Assembly: GCA_937136455.1 (NCBI GenBank)
Contig: CAKZOO010000074.1
Coordinates: forward strand, 1-64,000
DNA length: 64,000 bases
Direction of reading: 5' to 3'
Source of the DNA: an uncultured Flavobacteriaceae bacterium
GTDB taxonomy: Bacteria; Bacteroidota; Bacteroidia; Flavobacteriales; Flavobacteriaceae
The notes under the pieces were generated by a model. The model worked only from the letters and a program-made list of their open reading frames with translations. It did not search any database and was not told the origin of the DNA. Positions 1 through 7,474 of the stretch are shown in pieces. Each line of letters begins with the position of its first letter. The stretch's first letter is position 1. The position numbers were made by a program, and so were the translations under genes.

Positions 1-1602
1 GTTAAGAACAATAAATCGGAGTTGGTGTCAAAAAATCAAGTCTATACTCTTCAAAATGTATTTGAATATATTGACTCGAGGTTGACCTCCTTGGGTTTTG
101 AAAGTCAATTAGCTGATTTTCAATCTATTTTTATTGATTTAATCAACCCTAACTTAAGTTTAGACAACAACTTGACCAATAAGGATATTATGGATAAAAT
201 TTCCAAAATATCCACTAATAAAGGGTACGTCGACAAGGGGAAATTAATAGTTCTCAAAGGAGAAGTAGTAGAGGCTGATAATTTTAGTGTTTTGAGTTCT
301 TTGAAATCAGAATACGAATCTACGATGTGGTCAGATATCAATTATTACTATATTATTACTGGATATACGGTGCTTGTCGCAATGGTACTGATGATGTTGA
401 TGTTGTTTTTGTTCAAGTATCGCCTTCCAATTTTTAAAGATAATACTAAGGTAACCTTTGTGTTCTTTAATTTGATCTTAATGGTGTTGATCACTTCATT
501 GATGGTGAAGATTCAAGTCGATTACCTCTATGTGGTTCCACTATGTGTATTGCCTATCATCTTAAAAACTTTTTTTGATCCCCGATTAGGACTGTATGTA
601 CATGTGCTTACGGTGTTAATTCTAGGTTTTATTGTCCCTAATAGTTTTGAGTTTATTTTCTTGCAAATATTGGCGGGGATAGTAACCATCTTATCTGTTA
701 GAGAACTATATAAGCGAACAAATCTATTTATAACAGTAGCTCAAATTACAGGGGTTTATATATTAGGATATATCGCATTTCATATCATACACGAAGGAGG
801 AGTTGATTCAATTCAATTTACTACCATTGGATTTTTTGTTCTCAACGGAATGATTACCTTATTTGTACAACCTATGGTATACATATATGAGAAGACTTTT
901 GGATTGGTATCAGATGTGTCTATTCTTGAGCTTTCAGATACTAATTCACCACTACTCAAGGAGATGTCTAATGTGGCTCCAGGTACTTTTAATCACTCCT
1001 TACAGGTCGCAAATTTAGCAGAAGCAGCAGCCAATGAAATTGGAGCAGATGCGATGTTGGTTAGAGTAGGAGCACTGTACCACGATATTGGAAAGATGCT
1101 CAATCCAATGTATTTTACAGAGAATCAAATCAGTTCTGTGAATCCTCACGATGAACTGACACCTGTGGATTCAGCAAAAATCATCATCGATCACGTTGTC
1201 GATGGTATAGAGATAGCTAAAAAGAACAATCTTCCAGATCGATTGATTGACTTCATAAGAACGCATCACGGACAAACTCAGGTCTATTATTTTTACAAGA
1301 AAGCACAAGAGCTAGATGAAGAAGTAGATATAAAGAATTTCACCTATCCTGGTCCACTTCCTTTTTCGAAAGAAACCGCCATTTTAATGATGGCTGATTC
1401 GGTAGAGGCGGCCTCCAAAAGTTTAAAAAATCCAACCTATGAAGAAATCAGTGATTTTGTAGAACGCATTATCGATATGCAAATGGCTGCAAATCAGTTC
1501 TCTAATTCAGATATAACCTTTAAAGATATCTTGGACATCAAAAAAACATTGAAAAAGAAATTGACCAATATTTATCATCTTAGAATAGAGTATCCCGAAT
1601 AG
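1..1602 (+). CDS. pgpH: 7TM-HD family cyclic-di-AMP phosphodiesterase (PgpH-like), 5' end outside the window
   Basis: The reading frame is open back to base 1, so the gene starts upstream and the TTG at 22 is only the first start-like codon in view. The visible part holds the end of an extracytoplasmic domain, a run of hydrophobic helices (about 345-900) and a C-terminal cytoplasmic HD domain. HD-domain metal ligands are visible: NHS near 991, HDIGK at 1081 and THHG near 1261. The order 7TM-HDED, 7TM, HD is that of Listeria PgpH, which hydrolyses c-di-AMP to pApA; members are about 700 residues, so roughly 170 are missing here. The function is inferred from the family. The gene is followed by a tRNA with its own promoter. 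Confidence 0.88.
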   Translation, partial: VKNNKSELVSKNQVYTLQNVFEYIDSRLTSLGFESQLADFQSIFIDLINPNLSLDNNLTNKDIMDKISKISTNKGYVDKGKLIVLKGEVVEADNFSVLSSLKSEYESTMWSDINYYYIITGYTVLVAMVLMMLMLFLFKYRLPIFKDNTKVTFVFFNLILMVLITSLMVKIQVDYLYVVPLCVLPIILKTFFDPRLGLYVHVLTVLILGFIVPNSFEFIFLQILAGIVTILSVRELYKRTNLFITVAQITGVYILGYIAFHIIHEGGVDSIQFTTIGFFVLNGMITLFVQPMVYIYEKTFGLVSDVSILELSDTNSPLLKEMSNVAPGTFNHSLQVANLAEAAANEIGADAMLVRVGALYHDIGKMLNPMYFTENQISSVNPHDELTPVDSAKIIIDHVVDGIEIAKKNNLPDRLIDFIRTHHGQTQVYYFYKKAQELDEEVDIKNFTYPGPLPFSKETAILMMADSVEAASKSLKNPTYEEISDFVERIIDMQMAANQFSNSDITFKDILDIKKTLKKKLTNIYHLRIEYPE

Positions 1603-1623
1603 GAGAATTATTCTAAAAAAATA

Positions 1624-1655
1624 TTGTTTAATAGTAGTAAAATATTCTATATTTG
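1624..1655 (+). promoter_or_regulatory. Bacteroidota-type promoter of tRNA-Arg
   Basis: TTG at 1624-1626, a 21 bp spacer, then TATATTTG at 1648-1655, which matches the Bacteroidota -7 consensus TAnnTTTG exactly. A start near 1661 would give a short leader before the tRNA at 1685. Confidence 0.7.
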
Positions 1656-1684
1656 CACCCGCGAATCACAAATTTGCAAAGGCC

Positions 1685-1758
1685 GGTCGCGTAGCTCAGC
1701 TGGATAGAGCATCTGCCTTCTAAGCAGACGGTCGAAGGTTCGAATCCTTCCGCGATCA
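1685..1758 (+). tRNA. tRNA-Arg (anticodon TCT)
   Basis: A 74-base cloverleaf. The acceptor arms GGTCGCG and CGCGATC pair with one G-T wobble and leave discriminator A. The anticodon stem TCTGC/GCAGA encloses loop CTTCTAA, giving anticodon TCT, which reads AGA. The T-arm has the usual GGTTCGAATCC. CCA is not encoded. Confidence 0.97.
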
Positions 1759-1761
1759 CTG

Positions 1762-1792
1762 AAAACCTCAACAGAATTGTTGGGGTTTTTTG
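1762..1792. terminator. Intrinsic terminator after tRNA-Arg, shared with the convergent YdeI-like gene
   Basis: Stem AAAACCTCAACA pairs with TGTTGGGGTTTT across a GAAT loop (one T-G wobble) and is followed by a T-run. The A-run on the left makes it usable in both directions. Confidence 0.85.
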
Positions 1793-1794
1793 TT

Positions 1795-2427
1795 TTAAAT
1801 CAGTTTGTGAGATCCATCACAACCAGGCATTCGTTTAGATCGTCCACATATACAGTCATCCATTCCATATCCTTTTAAGATTCGATCCTCGTATTTTTTG
1901 ATTCTTCGAAATCGTGTTTCAGATTGTTTTGCCTGACTAAAAAAAAGTAAATATCCTCGTTGTCTGCCTGGAGTAAGAGCTTCAAATGCATTCTTCAGCT
2001 CAATAGAATCATTAAATGCTTGTCTGAGTTCTTCAGGTAAATCAATCGATGTTTTCTTTGGTACGACTTTTAATCCCTTACTTTCAATTTCGATAGCTTC
2101 TTTAATATAATCTAAAATGATAGTTTCGGAGGCTTGTAATTCATCAATGGAAGTGAATTTGAACATCCTGATGTGACTTGAATGTTCTCCTGGTGCATGG
2201 AGTTGGTTTAAGGGATCTTTGAGCAAAGCTCCTTTAAAAAAACTTAGTGAGAAATGATTTTTAAAACCAGCTAAAATAAATACATTTTTACCCTTATAGG
2301 TATAACATGGATTATTCCATTTATAATCTTCATTTAATTGATCGATTTGAACAATTGATCTCAGATAAGAGAGTTCTTTTTGCCACAGTGTTAATCGATC
2401 AAAATAGTCATCTACTTTAGGATTCAT
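1795..2427 (-). CDS. YdeI/OmpD-associated (DUF1801-like) protein with a C-terminal CDGSH-type motif
   Basis: 210 residues. The N-terminal half (about 10-120) resembles the DUF1801/YdhG-like fold: a WNNPCYTYKGKNVF segment and the ILAGFKNHFSLSFFKGA segment typical of YdeI. Residues 130-185 look like the helical YdeI/OmpD-associated region. The last 20 residues hold C192-x-C194-x2-S197-x3-P201-x-C203-D-G-S-H207, the full consensus of the CDGSH iron-sulfur motif, which binds a 2Fe-2S cluster through three Cys and one His. Only one such motif is present, at the extreme C-terminus. YdeI proteins have been linked to antimicrobial-peptide or cell-envelope stress, but the biochemical role is unknown. 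Cluster binding is inference. Confidence 0.85.
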   Translation of the reverse strand: MNPKVDDYFDRLTLWQKELSYLRSIVQIDQLNEDYKWNNPCYTYKGKNVFILAGFKNHFSLSFFKGALLKDPLNQLHAPGEHSSHIRMFKFTSIDELQASETIILDYIKEAIEIESKGLKVVPKKTSIDLPEELRQAFNDSIELKNAFEALTPGRQRGYLLFFSQAKQSETRFRRIKKYEDRILKGYGMDDCICGRSKRMPGCDGSHKLI

Positions 2428-2515
2428 AAAAATGTTTTTAAGTATGCTTAATTTATATAAATATATGAAATGAAGATGGACTAGTCTATAATTTAAAAGT
2501 AGGTTCTTATAAACT

Positions 2516-2545
2516 AAAAAAGGAGCCTAAAATAGACTCCTTTTT
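2516..2545 (-). terminator. Intrinsic terminator after tRNA-Ser/tRNA-Pro
   Basis: AAAAAAGGAG and CTCCTTTTT flank a short inner CTA/TAG stem with one mismatch. Read on the minus strand it follows tRNA-Pro directly and ends in a T-run. Confidence 0.8.
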
Positions 2546-2546
2546 G

Positions 2547-2621
2547 TCGGGGTGGCAGGATTCGAACCTGCGACCTCCGCGTCCCAAACGCGGCGCGATA
2601 ACCGGGCTACGCTACACCCCG
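2547..2621 (-). tRNA. tRNA-Pro (anticodon TGG)
   Basis: Read on the minus strand, acceptor CGGGGTG pairs with CACCCCG and leaves discriminator A. Anticodon stem CCGCG/CGCGG encloses TTTGGGA, giving TGG. The T-arm GCAGGTTCGAATCCTGC is perfect. It is co-transcribed with tRNA-Ser, 17 bases upstream. Confidence 0.97.
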
Positions 2622-2638
2622 AGGCTATCTTGAATTTG

Positions 2639-2722
2639 CGGAGAGACAGGGACTCGAACCCTGGCGACAGTTTCCCGTCGACAGATTAGCAATCTGCTCC
2701 ATTACCACTCTGGCACCTCTCC
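2639..2722 (-). tRNA. tRNA-Ser (anticodon GCT)
   Basis: An 84-base class II tRNA with a long variable arm. Acceptor GGAGAGG pairs with TCTCTCC, with discriminator G. The anticodon loop TTGCTAA gives GCT, which reads AGC/AGT. It is first in the tRNA-Ser/tRNA-Pro unit. Confidence 0.96.
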
Positions 2723-2755
2723 AGTCATAAAGACTAGCGTCTTTCAACGCGGATG

Positions 2756-2786
2756 CAAATGTACCTTATAGTATTATTTCTTCCAA
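2756..2786 (-). promoter_or_regulatory. Bacteroidota-type promoter of the tRNA-Ser/tRNA-Pro unit
   Basis: On the minus strand TTG (complement of 2784-2786), a 20 bp spacer and TACATTTG (2763-2756) match the -33/-7 pattern, 34 bases before the tRNA. Confidence 0.72.
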
Positions 2787-2830
2787 CTTTTTTTAGGCTT
2801 TTTTAAACAATACTTTCTTATTTTTAGATT

Positions 2831-3439
2831 GTGGATCTATTTTCAAATAACAATCGAGATTTTAGCACAATTTTACCCTATGATGGGGTCGTAGATTATT
2901 ACGGTCCAATCATTGGAAAATTAGAGGCAACAAACTATTATAAAACACTCTTAAATGAGATTGACTGGAAAGCAGATCAGGCACTTATATTTGGTAAGTT
3001 AATCACCACAAAACGATCTGTGGCTTGGTATGCCGATGAAGCTTTTTCCTATACTTATTCTAAAATAACCAAAACTGCACTAGTGTGGAATGAGGTGTTG
3101 TTAGAATTAAAACAAATCGTTGAATCTAGAAGTGGAGAAACATTTAATTCCTGCCTTCTAAATTTATATCACGATGAATCAGAGGGAATGTCCTGGCATA
3201 GTGATGGTGAAAAAGATTTAAAAAAGCATGGAGCTATTGCTTCTCTTAGTTTTGGAGCTGAACGCAAATTTTGTTTTAAACACAAAAAGGACGGAACAAA
3301 GGTCGATGTGGTATTGCCTCATGGAAGCTTACTCATCATGAAAGGAAAGACACAAGAGAACTGGCTGCATCGATTACCACCAACGAAAATTAAGAAAGGC
3401 CCTCGAATCAATTTAACTTTTAGAACAATTGTAAAATAA
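2831..3439 (+). CDS. alkB: AlkB-like 2-oxoglutarate/Fe(II) dioxygenase
   Basis: 202 residues from a GTG start; the in-frame TAG just upstream leaves no earlier start. The jelly-roll dioxygenase residues are visible: iron ligands H123-x-D125 in SWHSDGE and H180 in WLHRLPP, and the 2-oxoglutarate-binding arginines R192 and R198 in PRINLTFR. The NLYHDESEGM lead-in is typical of the short ALKBH2/ALKBH3-like bacterial group. The family removes 1-methyladenine and 3-methylcytosine from DNA or RNA by oxidative demethylation. It stands alone, with a terminator after it. The substrate cannot be read from sequence; DNA repair is the likely role. Confidence 0.9.
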   Translation: MDLFSNNNRDFSTILPYDGVVDYYGPIIGKLEATNYYKTLLNEIDWKADQALIFGKLITTKRSVAWYADEAFSYTYSKITKTALVWNEVLLELKQIVESRSGETFNSCLLNLYHDESEGMSWHSDGEKDLKKHGAIASLSFGAERKFCFKHKKDGTKVDVVLPHGSLLIMKGKTQENWLHRLPPTKIKKGPRINLTFRTIVK

Positions 3440-3476
3440 AAATCCTGAGAACTCGATTTAGAACTCTCAGGATTTA
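3440..3476. terminator. Hairpin between alkB and ric
   Basis: Perfect 11 bp stem AAATCCTGAGA/TCTCAGGATTT with a 14-base loop, just after the alkB stop. The T-run is short, so strength is uncertain. It could serve both convergent genes. Confidence 0.65.
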
Positions 3477-3523
3477 TGAAAATATAATTTGATTTTATGG
3501 GGGAGAAATTCTAATCCTATTAA

Positions 3524-4252
3524 CTAATTAGTATTTAATTCGTTTTCTAATTCAACAGCTCTAGGGAAAAGGATGTTGTTTTCTAAATGAATGTGATTGT
3601 GTAAATCTTCTTCAAATTCTTTTAATAATGAGTACGTGACTTTATAGGTTGCACAGGCATCTTCTGGTGGCGTGTAATTATCGCTAAGTTTTTCTATGAG
3701 TCTAAAGCGTTCACCTTCGTTGTCGTGTTCTTGCATCATTACTCCAATAGGGTTTTGAACAGTGCCACAGTGATTTTGTTCTAATGCAGCGTTGGTTTGT
3801 TTTTGCTGAACCATTTTGCGAACGATTGGAAACAATACTAATTCTTCCTTTTTCATATGCATCGCCAAATCTTCCGAAGAAGCTTTAAAGTGTTCTCTGA
3901 TTTCAAATAGTTCAGGATGACGTTCTCCGTGAACGCTACACAATTTGTCGAGGTATTGATTTAAAACAGGAATGTGTTCTTCTACATAACGGTGGTGTTT
4001 TTTCTCAATATAGTCAACTAGTAAATCTGGAGACCAGGATTTGAAATCAATTGATTGTGGATCTTTTTGTTCTAAAACTGTTTCAAGCTCATTGATTAAA
4101 GAGTCAAGTTTAATTCCATTTTTTTCAGCTACTTCTTCAACACTTCGATTACCTCTACAACAAAAATCTATTTTATGATTTTTAAATACTATTGCTGTTT
4201 TATAGTTTTCCGCTACTATTTCACCTACGTTTCTATCTAAAATATTATTCAT
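3524..4252 (-). CDS. ric: Iron-sulfur cluster repair di-iron protein Ric/ScdA/YtfE
   Basis: 242 residues. Residues about 5-60 form the ScdA_N (DUF542) domain with the paired cysteines of DFCCRGNRSVEE. The rest is a hemerythrin-like four-helix domain with the expected His/Glu ligands: HRYVEEH, ERHPELFEIREHF, HMKKEE, MMQEHDNEGERF and HNHIHLENNILFPR. The family repairs Fe-S clusters damaged by nitric oxide or oxidants through a di-iron centre. It is a single gene. Upstream, its predicted -7 element lies exactly between the arms of a 22 bp palindrome, which suggests repression by a stress sensor. Function is assigned with high confidence, regulation is inferred. Confidence 0.93.
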   Translation of the reverse strand: MNNILDRNVGEIVAENYKTAIVFKNHKIDFCCRGNRSVEEVAEKNGIKLDSLINELETVLEQKDPQSIDFKSWSPDLLVDYIEKKHHRYVEEHIPVLNQYLDKLCSVHGERHPELFEIREHFKASSEDLAMHMKKEELVLFPIVRKMVQQKQTNAALEQNHCGTVQNPIGVMMQEHDNEGERFRLIEKLSDNYTPPEDACATYKVTYSLLKEFEEDLHNHIHLENNILFPRAVELENELNTN

Positions 4253-4292
4253 GATTCTGTTTGTTTTTAGTCAAAATTAAACAATTAAATAA

Positions 4293-4314
4293 TTTAAGAC
4301 AAAAATATCTTAAA
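4293..4314 (-). promoter_or_regulatory. Operator-like palindrome enclosing the ric -7 element
   Basis: TTTAAGA and TCTTAAA flank an 8-base spacer. On the minus strand that spacer is TATTTTTG, a perfect TAnnTTTG -7 element, 48 bases before the ric start. No clear -33 TTG is seen. The layout fits a repressor such as an Rrf2/NsrR-type NO sensor; the identity of the regulator is inference. Confidence 0.6.
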
Positions 4315-4388
4315 TAAAGTTTTGTTAAATTATTAGCATATGGAGAAGGGGATTTAAAATGTTAAAAAAAACTTAAAATTGTAACAAA

Positions 4389-4402
4389 TTGACCTATGTC
4401 AA
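4389..4402. promoter_or_regulatory. CRP/FNR-type palindrome TTGAC-N4-GTCAA
   Basis: Perfect 5 bp arms with a 4 bp spacer, the layout of CRP/FNR-family sites (FNR TTGAT-N4-ATCAA; DNR/NnrR-like variants use TTGAC). It lies 24 bases before the DUF5916 gene and 136 bases from ric, so it could act on either. Confidence 0.5.
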
Positions 4403-4426
4403 GTCTTTATTTTAAAACCTACATTC

Positions 4427-6601
4427 ATGAAAACCCTTAACCTATCCCTGAGTTTACTACTTTCTTCCTTTTTTGGATTTGCCCAACAAACATCAACTAT
4501 TGATTTTGATGGTGTTGTAAATCCTACTGAATGGGAAGGAGCTCAAACCTATAAGATTAATTATGAATTTGAACCAGGGGACAATGTCGCTTCAAAAAAC
4601 CCCACCGATGTCTATGTAAAATACGACAAGGAGTTTATTTTGGTGGGATTTGTAGCCTATACAGACATGAGTACCCTGCGTTCCTCTTTAAGAAACAGAG
4701 ATGAAGCATGGATGGATGATACCGTCTATTTCGGTATCGACACCTATGGAGATGGTCGGTTTTTGGTGTTTCTAGGTTCGAATGCCGAAGGAAGTCAGGT
4801 CGATATGAAATTGACCAATAATGGGGGTGACGATCCTTCGTATGATGTTAACTTTTATACCAAAGCATCAAAACATGAAAAAGCGTATCACGTGGAAATG
4901 ATGATTCCCTTTAGCGGGATCCAATTTGATGAGGCTGATGTGATGAATTGGTCGATTACTGTTCATCGTTCTACCTATGTTGATGGAAATCGTTCACAAA
5001 ATTTAAATTTTCCTTTGGATCGAAACAATTCGTGTTTTATCTGTCAATCTCCAGCAAAATTGGTGTTGAAAAATATAAAGGCAAAGAATCGAGTGAACTT
5101 ACTTCCCAATGTTTTTAGTGGAATATCAGCAGCACACAATGGAGATCAACTCGCTTATGGAAAGCTTCAACCTAATTTTGGACTCAGTGGTTTAATTGAT
5201 GTTAACAATAAAACGTCTTTTGAATTTGCGATTAACCCAGACTTTTCTCAAGTAGAGGCTGATGTTTCTCAAATTACGGTCAACAATACATTTGCAATTC
5301 AATATCCAGAAAGAAGGCCCTATTTTAATGAGGGGAACGACTTTATTAATTTTTTGACTGATGGTGTTTATACACGATCGATCAACAAACCTTTAATTTC
5401 AACAAAGCTCATCAATCAAGGCAAAAAACAACGTTATTATTGGCTAGTAGCTTATGACGAAAAGAGCCCTTATCTTGTTGGAGGAGAGAATCGATCGTAT
5501 TTTGGAGAAGGAGAGGGGTCATTGGCAAATATCTTTAGATATCAACGCACTTATGAGGGTGGAAGTAATATTGGGTTTGTATCTACGAATCGTTTTTACG
5601 ATGGTGGAGGTTCCGGTAATTTATTTGGAATTGATGGATTGTATCGTTTGAAAGATAAATATACGATTGGTTTTGAGGTTGCTTCTACCAAAGTAGTTGA
5701 GCCTGAAACTGATTGGATTGACTCCTCAGATTTGATTGAAGGACGTACAGTTGCTCTTGATGGAGAGACCAACACGGGATATACCGCTTTAGTCTATGCT
5801 AATAGAAGTACTAAGAATTGGAATACCGACATTTATTATGTTCATAAATCACCCTGGTTTGCTACCCCTTTAGGATTTGCAACTTCGAACAATTACAAAA
5901 CTTTAAATATCAGTCATCGATATCAACATTTTTTTAAAGAAGAAAGTAAGATGAATACTTTTAACGTGAGTGCTCGATACCAGCTGAGATATAATTTTGA
6001 CGGTCTTAAAAAGCTTTCTGATTTCAATGTTCAATCATTCATACGTTTTGATAACAATATTGGTACTGAATTGTCGTTCAGTAAGGCATTTTGGGAGGAG
6101 TTCTATGGCTTCGAAACAGATCAGCAACACGACTTATCTTGGTTTTTAATGTACAATCCTAATGAGAAGTTTAATATTCGAGGTTTTGTTTCAACCGGCA
6201 AATCGCTTTACTATGACAGCTCAGATCCTCAAGTAGGTCGAAATACTTTTATAGGAACATTTAACGATTTTCAGTTAAGTTCTAAATTTTCAATTGCTCC
6301 CAGTCTTCGTTTTACGAAATTGAAACATCTCGAAAGCAATGAGTATTTTTATAAGGGATACATTATGAGAACGAATCTCAATTATCAATTTAACAGCAAC
6401 ATATCGTTTCGATTTGTTTTTGAAAAAAATAATTTTAGCGATAGTATCTTTACGCAATCCCTTTTAAAATACAATCCTAATCCTTTTACCATATTTTATA
6501 TTGGAGGGACTACAGGTCATTCCTATATCGATCAAAGTTCCATATACAGAATTGATAGTGCTCAAATCTATTTTAAATTCCAATATATGATTGATATATA
6601 A
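4427..6601 (+). CDS. DUF5916 outer-membrane barrel with an N-terminal carbohydrate-binding-like domain
   Basis: 724 residues. A signal peptide covers residues 1-19 (MKTLNLSLSLLLSSFFGFAQ region). Residues about 25-200 resemble the CBM9-like/DOMON-type domain found at the front of DUF5916 proteins (DDTVYFGIDTYGDGRF). The rest is rich in alternating strands, and the protein ends in an aromatic strand, as outer-membrane barrels do. The stretch NPDFSQVEADVSQITVNN and the RRPYFNEGNDFI segment are DUF5916 landmarks. The role of the family is unknown; it is common in Bacteroidota. Its promoter region carries the FNR-type palindrome, so redox or NO control is possible. Confidence 0.85.
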   Translation: MKTLNLSLSLLLSSFFGFAQQTSTIDFDGVVNPTEWEGAQTYKINYEFEPGDNVASKNPTDVYVKYDKEFILVGFVAYTDMSTLRSSLRNRDEAWMDDTVYFGIDTYGDGRFLVFLGSNAEGSQVDMKLTNNGGDDPSYDVNFYTKASKHEKAYHVEMMIPFSGIQFDEADVMNWSITVHRSTYVDGNRSQNLNFPLDRNNSCFICQSPAKLVLKNIKAKNRVNLLPNVFSGISAAHNGDQLAYGKLQPNFGLSGLIDVNNKTSFEFAINPDFSQVEADVSQITVNNTFAIQYPERRPYFNEGNDFINFLTDGVYTRSINKPLISTKLINQGKKQRYYWLVAYDEKSPYLVGGENRSYFGEGEGSLANIFRYQRTYEGGSNIGFVSTNRFYDGGGSGNLFGIDGLYRLKDKYTIGFEVASTKVVEPETDWIDSSDLIEGRTVALDGETNTGYTALVYANRSTKNWNTDIYYVHKSPWFATPLGFATSNNYKTLNISHRYQHFFKEESKMNTFNVSARYQLRYNFDGLKKLSDFNVQSFIRFDNNIGTELSFSKAFWEEFYGFETDQQHDLSWFLMYNPNEKFNIRGFVSTGKSLYYDSSDPQVGRNTFIGTFNDFQLSSKFSIAPSLRFTKLKHLESNEYFYKGYIMRTNLNYQFNSNISFRFVFEKNNFSDSIFTQSLLKYNPNPFTIFYIGGTTGHSYIDQSSIYRIDSAQIYFKFQYMIDI

Positions 6602-6625
6602 ACTGCTTTTATTTGGTTGGTTGGT

Positions 6626-6669
6626 ACTGCCTAGTGATTAGATTTTTCTAATTGTTAGGCAGTTTTTTT
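6626..6669. terminator. Bidirectional terminator between the DUF5916 gene and the esterase gene
   Basis: Long interrupted stem: ACTGCCTA pairs with TAGGCAGT and an inner ATTAGA pairs with TCTAAT. A T-run follows on the plus strand. Both converging genes can use it. Confidence 0.85.
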
Positions 6670-7474
6670 ATCTTCTCTCAATCCAATCGATCAAGAGTTC
6701 AAACCATTTGCTTACTTCAGGTATATTTTTAGTTCCATACCCATGTCCTCCTGATTCATGCATATGAAGTTCAGCTGTGTAATTCTTTTGAATCCACTCT
6801 TTGTATAGGTCGACTGTTTTAGGAGCTAATAATAGCTCATCGTCAGAGGCACAACTAAAAAACGCAGCAATATTTTCATTTGGTAGGTCGTATTTTGAAA
6901 TGATATCTACCCAGGGATAAACTAATCCTATATAATTTGGACGAGACTCTTTTGGTCCTTGGAAGAGTGCCTCCAATGTAAGAGCGCCTCCTGCTGAGAA
7001 ACCTATCATCCCTATTTGATTGGAATCAATAGAATAGGATTCACAATTGATTCTGAGGTGATTTAGGGCCTGAATTGTATCTTCTAGAGCATAAGGAAGC
7101 GTATCAACAGCGCATTTATGAATACCTTCCCAATCTTCTTTAGCGACTAAGTCATTGACGTAATCTTCTGCATTTCCATCCACTGGATACAATCGATATT
7201 TTAAAACAAAAGCGTTGATTCCCATTGAAGCTAATCGTTGTGCAACCGTAGTTCCCTCATGCTCAATTGCATGAAAAAATAAAGCTCCACCAGGAGCAAT
7301 GATCATTGATTTTCTAGTGTTGTTAGAAGGATCAGCTAAAAATACTTCTAACTCAGGTTCAGATACATTATCGAGGTGCAATACATCCGATACCTTAGAG
7401 ATATAGGTTTGAGATGGGAAATTAAATTTTTGTTTTGTTGTTGTAGGAAGTTTTATGATTGATTGTTTATTCAT
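6668..7474 (-). CDS. Alpha/beta hydrolase (acyl esterase, BD-FAE-like)
   Basis: 268 residues. It has the alpha/beta hydrolase order: an oxyanion APGGA loop (60-64), nucleophile S160 in GFSAGG, an acid at D211 or D212 in ASDDELL, and H244 in GGHGYG. No signal peptide is evident, so it is probably cytoplasmic. The family includes acetylxylan and other small-ester esterases and kynurenine formamidase relatives; the substrate here cannot be named. The start overlaps the stop of the MscS gene by 8 bases, so the two are translationally coupled. Confidence 0.85.
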   Translation of the reverse strand: MNKQSIIKLPTTTKQKFNFPSQTYISKVSDVLHLDNVSEPELEVFLADPSNNTRKSMIIAPGGALFFHAIEHEGTTVAQRLASMGINAFVLKYRLYPVDGNAEDYVNDLVAKEDWEGIHKCAVDTLPYALEDTIQALNHLRINCESYSIDSNQIGMIGFSAGGALTLEALFQGPKESRPNYIGLVYPWVDIISKYDLPNENIAAFFSCASDDELLLAPKTVDLYKEWIQKNYTAELHMHESGGHGYGTKNIPEVSKWFELLIDWIERR

